12,786 bases of DNA. Origin: an uncultured Flavobacteriales bacterium. Lineage in GTDB: Bacteria; Bacteroidota; Bacteroidia; Flavobacteriales; Schleiferiaceae. Positions within the stretch are counted from its first letter, which is position 1. Each line of letters opens with the position of its first letter. Shown piece after piece: positions 7,760-12,786 of the stretch. Made by a program: the position numbers and the translations under genes. The DNA lies in assembly GCA_903821715.1 (NCBI GenBank), contig CAIJMB010000238.1:1-12786 (forward strand). Reading direction: 5' to 3'. The notes beneath the pieces were generated by a model. The model ran no database searches and had not been told where the DNA came from. It worked only from the letters and a program-made list of their open reading frames with translations.

Positions 7760-9034
7760 ATGGCCTTAGTTATTACGATGCCGCGCTTGAGTGACACGAT
7801 GACCGAAGGTGTCGTCGCGAAGTGGCATGCCAAATTGGGCGACACTATTTCTGAGGGCATGCTCCTCGCCGAAATCGAAACAGACAAGGCGACCATGGAC
7901 TTCGAGGCCTTCCCTGGCCAAGAAGGGGTGCTGTTGCACATCGGAGTTCACGAAGGCCAAACGGCCCCGGTTGATGCCATCTTGGCAATCTTGGGCGCTG
8001 CCGGTGAAGATGTTTCGGCGCTGCTTTCGGGCGGAACCGCTGCGGCGGCCACCTCCGCCGCTGAACCTGCGCCCGTGAACGAAACGGCGCCAGCCCCTGT
8101 GGCTCCAGTGGCCGTTGAAGCTGTAGCTGCGGCACCAGCGCCGGCACCCGTTGTGGTTGCTTCAACTGATGGCCGCGTAAAAGCTTCACCGCTGGCCCGC
8201 TCACTTGCTAGTGAACTAGGCGTCAACCTTGGTGGAGTCCAAGGAAGTGGCGACGGAGGTCGCATCACTAAGCGTGATGTGGAACTTGCTGCGGCTTCTC
8301 CTGCAACGGCGCCTGGCGCCGGTGCAGCACAGGCAGCTGTGAATTACCCGAGCTCTGGACATACCGACACTCCGGTTTCGCAGATGCGCAAGACGATCGC
8401 CAAGCGTTTGGCTGAGTCCAAGTTTACAGCCCCCCACTTTTACCTTACCGTTGCCGTGGACATGTCTGCGGCATCTGCGGCTCGGACAGAAATCAATTCC
8501 GCAGGTGATGTAAAAATTTCATTCAACGACCTTGTGGTTAAGTCGGTAGCTAAGGCGCTTAAGAAACATCCGGCGGTTAATTCCGCGTGGATGGGTGACT
8601 TTGTGCGCACCAACTACGACGTCCATATTGGCGTGGCGGTGGCGGTGGAAGACGGCCTATTGGTTCCAGTAGTTCGCCATGCAGATGCCAAAGGCCTCGC
8701 TGAAATTTCGTCAGAAGTTCGCTCGTTCGCCCAAAAAGCAAAAGACAAGAAACTCCAGCCTAGTGATTGGGCGGGCAACACATTTACCATTTCGAATTTG
8801 GGAATGTTTGGCATCGAGGAATTCACTGCCATCATCAACCCGCCTGACGCGGCCATTTTGGCGGTTGGCGGAATTCAAGATGTCCCGGTGGTCAAGAACG
8901 GTGCAATCGTTCCAGGACAGGTGATGAAAATGACCTTGAGTTGCGACCACCGAGTAATCGATGGTGCAACGGGAGCGGCTTTTTTGAATACCGTAAAGGG
9001 CTTCCTCGAGCGGCCGTTGTCGCTGATACTCTAA
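7760..9034 (+). CDS. Pyruvate dehydrogenase E2, dihydrolipoyllysine acetyltransferase
   Basis: 424 residues. E2 forms the core of the pyruvate dehydrogenase complex and moves acetyl groups from its lipoyl arm to CoA. One lipoyl domain (about 1-80) has the lipoylated Lys43 in EIETDKATMDFEA. An Ala/Pro linker covers about 91-136. The E1/E3-binding domain lies at about 139-177 (VKASPLARSLASELGV, then GSGDGGRITKRDV). A second short linker follows. The acyltransferase domain (about 204-424) opens with VSQMRKTIAKRLAESKFTAP and carries the active site HRVIDG (His397, Asp401). It ends FLERPLSLIL. Flavobacterium homologues often have two lipoyl domains; this one has one. The gene starts 3 bp after pdhA and ends 6 bp before a terminator hairpin, so the two form a unit. 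The symbol is left empty because usage differs (pdhC, aceF). A branched-chain or 2-oxoglutarate E2 is less likely given the partner. Confidence 0.93.
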   Translation: MALVITMPRLSDTMTEGVVAKWHAKLGDTISEGMLLAEIETDKATMDFEAFPGQEGVLLHIGVHEGQTAPVDAILAILGAAGEDVSALLSGGTAAAATSAAEPAPVNETAPAPVAPVAVEAVAAAPAPAPVVVASTDGRVKASPLARSLASELGVNLGGVQGSGDGGRITKRDVELAAASPATAPGAGAAQAAVNYPSSGHTDTPVSQMRKTIAKRLAESKFTAPHFYLTVAVDMSAASAARTEINSAGDVKISFNDLVVKSVAKALKKHPAVNSAWMGDFVRTNYDVHIGVAVAVEDGLLVPVVRHADAKGLAEISSEVRSFAQKAKDKKLQPSDWAGNTFTISNLGMFGIEEFTAIINPPDAAILAVGGIQDVPVVKNGAIVPGQVMKMTLSCDHRVIDGATGAAFLNTVKGFLERPLSLIL

Positions 9035-9040
9035 GCACGA

Positions 9041-9066
9041 AAGGGGCGGCGCTGCCGCCCTTTTTT
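9041..9066 (+). terminator. Intrinsic terminator after the pdhA-E2 unit
   Basis: GGGCGGC (9044-9050) and GCCGCCC (9054-9060) form a perfect 7-bp stem around the loop GCT, followed at once by six T residues. Flanking AAG before and TTT after can extend the stem. It lies 7 bp after the E2 stop and ends the metabolic transcript before the feo promoter region. Confidence 0.9.
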
Positions 9067-9083
9067 AGCCGCCATTGATAAAG

Positions 9084-9098
9084 TTAGAATGAATCTAA
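9084..9098 (+). promoter_or_regulatory. Candidate metal-regulator operator upstream of feoA
   Basis: TTAGAATGAATCTAA is an inverted repeat in a 7-1-7 layout (TTAGAAT-G-AATCTAA) with one mismatched pair. That layout is typical of Fur-superfamily operators, and DtxR-family sites also begin TTAG and end CTAA. It lies 40 bp before the feoA start, about where a -33 element would be. A possible but shortened -7 element, TACTTTG, is at 9120-9126. Iron-dependent repression of feo genes is common, and this makes the site plausible. No regulator gene is in the window, and the assignment is inference. Confidence 0.4.
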
Positions 9099-9138
9099 AT
9101 ACGCTCACAAAGCCCAACCTACTTTGTACCTTGGACCA

Positions 9139-9366
9139 ATGAACTTGTCCGAACTCGGTGTGGGCCAAAAAGCCCTGATTTTACAGGCCCCTGTTGAGCT
9201 GCCGGTCAAGTTGTTTGAAATGGGTTGCCTTCCGGGTGAAGAAGTGGAGCTGGTCTTTGCCGCTCCCTTTCGCGACCCCTTGTGCTTTCGCGTTCAAGGC
9301 ACATTGGTGAGCATGCGCCGCGAACTTGCAGAATTGATACCTATTACCGAGCCCCATGTCGGCTAA
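9139..9366 (+). CDS. feoA: Ferrous iron transport protein A (FeoA, SH3-like)
   Basis: 75 residues from ATG 9139. A TTG at 9124 would add five residues of no family character and is rejected. FeoA is a small cytoplasmic protein with an SH3-like fold that supports FeoB. Typical features are MNLSELGVGQKALI at the start, then LPVKLFEMGCLPGEEVELVFAAPFRDPLCFRVQGT, the usual order of the family's (L/M)G(L/C)xPG turn and its hydrophobic strands, and a C-terminal strand with the LRRxxA-like SMRRELAELI. Its stop overlaps the feoB start by 11 bp, which indicates cotranscription and coupled translation. In many Bacteroidota FeoA is fused to FeoB; here it is separate. Confidence 0.9.
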   Translation: MNLSELGVGQKALILQAPVELPVKLFEMGCLPGEEVELVFAAPFRDPLCFRVQGTLVSMRRELAELIPITEPHVG

Positions 9367-11383
9367 GCGTGCGCTTAGGGTAGCCCTCGTGGGCCGGCCG
9401 AACACGGGGAAGTCTTCGCTGTTCAATCGCCTAACGGGCCTTAATCAAAAGGTCGGCAACTACCCTGGGGTGACGATGGAGAAGCACGTGGGTCTCGCTA
9501 AAATTGGGGCTGGCGCTTTAGCTGAGGTCGTTGATTTGCCGGGGGTATACAGTCTTCATCCATCTTCGGATGACGAACGGGTAGTGATGCATGCCCTTAC
9601 CACCAATACCGATGCCGAGCGTTCCGATGTCGTTGTGGGCCTCGCTGACGGTACCAATCTCAAGACGTGCCTCTTTGTATTCACGCAAGTTCTCGACCTC
9701 GGATTTCCAGCGGTGCTTGCCGTCACAATGGTCGATGAAATGGAACGACGCGGAGCCCAGCTCGACATTACTGCACTTGAATCTGCGCTCGGTGTTCGGG
9801 TTATCCCCGTCAATAGTCGAACAGGTATGGGATTCGACCAACTTCAAGAGGCCATCCTCGCGGCAAAGCCCAGCACCCAGGGCCCGTTCTTTCAGCCAGC
9901 TGGCGCCCACTTGCCCTGGCTTCAGAAAAAGCAAGAATGCATTGGGGCGGGCTTGACGTACCGTGCATGGCTCGATGGATTAAGCGATCCAGACTTCGCC
10001 GAAAGTGTCCGTGCTTCAGGTAGAAGTCCAGAGCGCGCCCGAGCGGACGAAGCCATTCAGCGCTACCGGTGGGTCAATCAATGGCTCCGAAAGGTGTACC
10101 ACTACGACCCAGTGCGCGACCGTCGTGCAGCGGCACGTTTTGACCGCATCGTCGTACACCCTGTTTGGGGAAGTGCATTTCTGTTTGGAGTGCTCTTTGT
10201 GCTCTTTCAAGCGCTGTTTTATGGGGCATCAGTCCCCATGGATGCGATCGATGGTGGAATCGCCAATTTGGCCGCGTGGCTTCACGGGGTGCTCCCTAGC
10301 GGATTCCTCAATCACTTTGTAACGAGTGGCCTCCTTCCGGGCATCGCCGGAGTCTTGATCTTTTTGCCTCAGATTGCCCTGCTGTTTTTCTCAATTGCAC
10401 TCCTTGAAGAAACGGGCTATATGGCTCGTGTCGTCTTTATCATGGACCGCTTTATGCGACCCTTTGGCCTGAGTGGTAAGTCAGTGGTTCCCTTGGTGAG
10501 CGGCACTGCTTGTGCCATTCCGGCAGTAATGAGTACCCGAAACATGGAATCAGCTCGTGAACGTTGGCTGGCCATTGCGGTAACACCATTAATGACCTGT
10601 TCAGCGCGACTACCTGTGTATGCGCTCATCATTGGTCTCGTCGTCCCCAACACGCCGTGGCTTGGAATCAGCCTGCAAGGACTGACGCTTTTCGGACTCT
10701 ATGCGCTGGGTTTTGCAGCAGCCCTTGTTGGATCGGCGTTGCTGAACCGCTTGGTTCCGCAGCAAAAAGCGGCACACTTTCTCATGGAAATGCCACCGTA
10801 CCGCATGCCCATTGCCCGCAATGTGGCCACTGCGGTCTGGACTCGCTCGCGGTCCTTTGTAGTTGAGGCTGGTAAAATCATTGTATCCATAAGTATCGTG
10901 CTCTGGTTTTTGGCAAATAGTGGCCCCAAGGGGCTTCCGAACTTCAGCGCCAGCTATGAGCCCATGCCCATTGAAGAAAGCTACTTGGGTAGTATAGGGC
11001 GCGGGATTCAGCCCGTCCTTGCGCCTCTTGGGTACGACTGGAAGATTTCGGTGGCCATTGCCTCGTCATTCGTGGCCCGTGAAGTCTTTGTCGGAACCAT
11101 GGCTACATTATATAGTGTAGACGGTGACGAAATTGCGCCAGTTCGTGCTCGAATGGCAGACGAAATAAATCCCGAGACCGGCAAGCCCTACTTCAATTTG
11201 GCGGTAGGGATTTCGCTTTTAGTCTTTTATGCGTTTGCACTTCAGTGCATGAGTACCCTTGCTGTAGTCGTGCGTGAAACCCGAAGTTGGCGCTTTGCAC
11301 TTATTCAGTTCACGGCGTACGCCGCAGTGGCCTATGTGGCTGCATGGATCGCCTTTCGCCTGATTTCGTACCTTACATTATAA
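9356..11383 (+). CDS. feoB: Ferrous iron transporter FeoB (GTPase-coupled membrane protein)
   Basis: 675 residues. FeoB takes up Fe(II) across the inner membrane. The N-terminal G domain has G1 GRPNTGKS (13-20), G2 Thr40 in YPGVTME, and G3 DLPG (60-63). G4 reads TMVD (124-127) where the family has NxxD, an unusual change at the guanine-specifying Asn. A G5-like NSRTGMG follows. From about residue 260 come several membrane segments with the two inverted Gate motifs. The first contains FLPQIALLFFSIALLEETGY, then SGTACAIPAVMSTRNMES with Cys386, and TPLMTCSARLPVYAL with Cys415. The second includes IASSFVAREVFVGTMATLYS and ALQCMSTLAVVVRET. These two cysteines match conserved Gate-1 cysteines of the family. 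Length and order are normal and no frame break is seen. The start ATG lies inside the end of feoA. One base after the stop, a 39-codon Cys-rich membrane protein gene begins. Confidence 0.95.
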   Translation: MSAKRALRVALVGRPNTGKSSLFNRLTGLNQKVGNYPGVTMEKHVGLAKIGAGALAEVVDLPGVYSLHPSSDDERVVMHALTTNTDAERSDVVVGLADGTNLKTCLFVFTQVLDLGFPAVLAVTMVDEMERRGAQLDITALESALGVRVIPVNSRTGMGFDQLQEAILAAKPSTQGPFFQPAGAHLPWLQKKQECIGAGLTYRAWLDGLSDPDFAESVRASGRSPERARADEAIQRYRWVNQWLRKVYHYDPVRDRRAAARFDRIVVHPVWGSAFLFGVLFVLFQALFYGASVPMDAIDGGIANLAAWLHGVLPSGFLNHFVTSGLLPGIAGVLIFLPQIALLFFSIALLEETGYMARVVFIMDRFMRPFGLSGKSVVPLVSGTACAIPAVMSTRNMESARERWLAIAVTPLMTCSARLPVYALIIGLVVPNTPWLGISLQGLTLFGLYALGFAAALVGSALLNRLVPQQKAAHFLMEMPPYRMPIARNVATAVWTRSRSFVVEAGKIIVSISIVLWFLANSGPKGLPNFSASYEPMPIEESYLGSIGRGIQPVLAPLGYDWKISVAIASSFVAREVFVGTMATLYSVDGDEIAPVRARMADEINPETGKPYFNLAVGISLLVFYAFALQCMSTLAVVVRETRSWRFALIQFTAYAAVAYVAAWIAFRLISYLTL

Positions 11384-11384
11384 T

Positions 11385-11504
11385 ATGATTGCAATTCTGC
11401 TTTGGACGGCATTTTGGTGGAGCGTGACCGCACTAGTAATGCGGATCATTCCACAGCCGGATTGTTCCCATACTTGTGGGTGTTCACCCACACAAGCTGT
11501 ATGA
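11385..11504 (+). CDS. FeoB-associated Cys-rich membrane micropeptide
   Basis: A 39-residue reading frame, ATG 11385 to TGA 11502-11504, begins one base after the feoB stop. Residues 2-22 form one hydrophobic segment (IAILLWTAFWWSVTALVMRI). A short tail then has DCSHTCGC, with Cys27, Cys31, Cys33 and His29. This is the layout of the 'FeoB-associated Cys-rich membrane protein' family: one N-terminal helix, then a small cysteine cluster, encoded right after feoB. Those proteins are usually a little longer (about 45-60 residues) and their role is unknown; binding or handing on iron near the FeoB exit is a common guess. Its TGA overlaps the ATG of the dehydrogenase gene. It may have escaped standard annotation because of its length. 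Confidence 0.75.
   Translation: MIAILLWTAFWWSVTALVMRIIPQPDCSHTCGCSPTQAV
11473..11496 (+). promoter_or_regulatory. RNA hairpin just before the dehydrogenase start
   Basis: CTTG-TGGGTG (11473-11482) can pair with CACCCA and CAAG (11485-11496), leaving a CA bulge. The core TGTGGGTGTTCACCCACA has two perfect 8-nt arms. The structure lies within the Cys-rich codons of the micropeptide and ends 4 nt before ATG 11501, covering the ribosome-binding region. Ribosomes translating the micropeptide would open it and stop at the overlapping ATGA. Translational coupling is therefore likely, though this is inference from position and pairing only. Confidence 0.5.
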
Positions 11505-12160
11505 AGCGATTTCTGATAACCGGAGCCTCTCGTGGTATTGGCCGAGAAACCGCATTGAGTTTGCTTGAAATGGGTCATGAGGTGCATGCAACCTCTCGGA
11601 CTCATTGTGAATTGATCGGATGCACAACCTATACTTTGGACTATACTGTGCCGGAATCTCGAGCCCAGTTCAGTTCAAAGCTTAACGGTCTTTTGTTCGA
11701 CGGAGTGATTCTGAATGCGGGCGCATTAGTGAATCGGCCATTCCGCGAACTCTCCCCCTCAGATTTTGATTTAATGGCAGCTGCCAATTGGTCGGGTCAT
11801 GCGCTTTTGGTGCAAGCGTTGCTTCCCAATCTCGCGCCCGGAGCACATGTTGTATTCATTAGTAGCATGGGGGGATACCAGGGGGCATCTAAGTATCCAG
11901 GTCTATTAGCCTATGCTACGAGCAAAATGGCAATGGCTGGACTTGCAGAAAGTATGCAGTCTGAACTCGGTCCAGAGGGTTTCTCTTTCAATGCTTTGTG
12001 CCTTGGGGCCGTCCAAACAGAGATGTTGGCAGAGGCTTTTCCCGGATATGAGGCTCCAGTGGACCCTCAAACGATGGGTTCGTCAATAGCTCATTTTGCC
12101 GTGAACGGTCATAAAACCCAGGCTGGGCAAGTGATTGCGTGGGCAAAATCAAACCCATAG
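11501..12160 (+). CDS. Short-chain dehydrogenase/reductase (SDR) family oxidoreductase
   Basis: 219 residues from ATG 11501. An upstream TTG at 11402 would add 33 residues that overlap the micropeptide gene out of frame and lack family similarity. The Rossmann start is MKRFLITGASRGIGRE, with the TGxxxGxG dinucleotide motif at residues 7-14. NAG lies at 72-74. The active-site set is Ser121/122 in VFISSMGG, Tyr138 and Lys142 in YATSK. The Arg11 after the glycine motif and the THC segment at the end of beta-2 leave NAD versus NADP preference open. It ends shortly after the HKTQAGQVIAWAK segment, which resembles the usual SDR 'tGqvi.vdgG' end but is shortened and lacks the final glycine. The substrate cannot be told. 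It starts inside the micropeptide stop (ATGA), so it reads as the last gene of the feo transcript, but a role in iron uptake is not established for SDRs. Confidence 0.85.
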   Translation: MKRFLITGASRGIGRETALSLLEMGHEVHATSRTHCELIGCTTYTLDYTVPESRAQFSSKLNGLLFDGVILNAGALVNRPFRELSPSDFDLMAAANWSGHALLVQALLPNLAPGAHVVFISSMGGYQGASKYPGLLAYATSKMAMAGLAESMQSELGPEGFSFNALCLGAVQTEMLAEAFPGYEAPVDPQTMGSSIAHFAVNGHKTQAGQVIAWAKSNP

Positions 12161-12169
12161 AAAATTTTT

Positions 12170-12188
12170 CTCGCTGCATTTCAGCGAG
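12170..12188 (+). terminator. Weak terminator-like hairpin after the dehydrogenase gene
   Basis: CTCGCTG and CAGCGAG form a perfect 7-bp stem around CATTT, 9 bp after the SDR stop. It is followed by TTGATGGATTTT instead of an unbroken U run, and preceded by AAAATTTTT. Its location between the feo unit and the rRNA promoter fits a terminator, but the weak U tract lowers confidence. Confidence 0.4.
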
Positions 12189-12224
12189 TTGATGGATTTT
12201 AGCAAAAAAATTTTGCAGGGGGTA

Positions 12225-12254
12225 TTGCAGGAATAAAAAGTCGTTCTACATTTG
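12225..12254 (+). promoter_or_regulatory. rRNA operon promoter (Bacteroidota -33/-7 type)
   Basis: TTG at 12225-12227, a 19-nt spacer, and TACATTTG at 12247-12254 match TTG-N(17-23)-TAnnTTTG exactly. An A/T-rich segment with an A7 run and T4 run (12197-12214) lies just upstream, as expected of an UP element at a strong promoter. Transcription would start near 12260, giving a leader of about 160 nt before 16S. Confidence 0.75.
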
Positions 12255-12419
12255 CAACCCCAAACGGAAACAACGGCGCACCGATAAGGACGCCGGGCTC
12301 TGAGGGGGAGACGGAAGCAAAGCTTCAACGTTCTTTAACATATTGTGAAATCGAAAGATTGTTCAACCCGAATAGATTCCCTTTGAGGAGTACTTGAGAG
12401 CCATAAGTCAAACAATTCT
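12255..12419 (+). other. rRNA operon leader
   Basis: Transcribed, non-coding spacer between the promoter and mature 16S. It contains a small hairpin, GAAGC-AAA-GCTTC (12314-12326), directly ahead of a boxA-like site, the usual boxB-boxA order of bacterial rrn leaders. The rest (12341-12419) should pair with sequence downstream of 16S for RNase III processing, which lies outside the window. Confidence 0.65.
12329..12340 (+). promoter_or_regulatory. boxA antitermination site in the rRNA leader
   Basis: CGTTCTTTAACA closely matches the bacterial rrn boxA (E. coli TGCTCTTTAACA). NusB-NusE binds this RNA to protect rRNA transcription from early termination. It lies about 80 nt before mature 16S and just after a small hairpin. 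Confidence 0.7.

Positions 12420-12786
<367 letters not shown>

Noticed and set aside
7845..8268. Long minus-strand frames rich in Ala/Pro/Arg opposite the E2 gene
   Set aside because: They arise from the GC-rich Ala/Pro linker codons of E2. The sense frame has clear lipoyl and binding domains.
11402..11500. N-terminal extension of the dehydrogenase from TTG 11402
   Set aside because: The 33 extra residues come before a typical SDR start, and the region codes for the micropeptide in another frame.
12202..12216. GCAAAAAAATTTTGC imperfect palindrome as an operator
   Set aside because: It is A/T-rich and sits where an UP element is expected; the pairing is explained by the A and T runs.

Overview
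The window is a stretch of a Bacteroidota chromosome, most likely Flavobacteriales and possibly a Schleiferiaceae/Cryomorphaceae-type lineage. Three things support this. The 5' part of the 16S rRNA gene at the right end reads like a flavobacterial 16S. Promoters match the Bacteroidota pattern TTG-N(17-23)-TAnnTTTG rather than sigma70 boxes, and starts lack clear Shine-Dalgarno sequences. The gene content (gldJ, a PorP/SprF protein, porU, porV) is that of the type IX secretion system (T9SS) and gliding machinery, which is confined to this phylum. The lineage below order level is a guess.

Left half (1-6680), T9SS locus: a minus-strand pair, porP/sprF-like (951-1958) then gldJ (940 to beyond the left edge), is divergent from a plus-strand pair, porU (sortase, 2045-5452) then porV (5478-6680). 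PorU and PorV act together in the outer-membrane attachment complex that removes C-terminal sorting domains from T9SS cargo. GldJ belongs to the periplasmic/outer-membrane lipoprotein part, and PorP/SprF proteins are outer-membrane barrels that often accompany cargo. porV also has its own well-matched promoter inside the end of porU.

Middle (6761-9066), central metabolism: pdhA (pyruvate dehydrogenase E1 alpha) and the E2 acetyltransferase gene lie 3 bp apart. They are preceded by a TAnnTTTG element and closed by a strong intrinsic terminator. E1 beta and E3 are not in the window.

Right part (9084-12160), ferrous iron uptake: feoA and feoB overlap. They are followed by a 39-codon gene for a tiny membrane protein with a Cys-rich tail (FeoB-associated type, 11385-11504). 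A short-chain dehydrogenase gene begins inside its stop codon (ATGA). A 7-1-7 inverted repeat upstream of feoA is a plausible metal-regulator operator. The right end (12161-12786) holds an rRNA operon promoter, a leader with boxA, and the first ~367 nt of 16S.

I found no mobile element, CRISPR array, tRNA or wholly unknown multigene system. The most interesting items are the feo micropeptide with a hairpin/ATGA junction to the dehydrogenase, the altered G4 motif in FeoB, and the promoter and operator signals.
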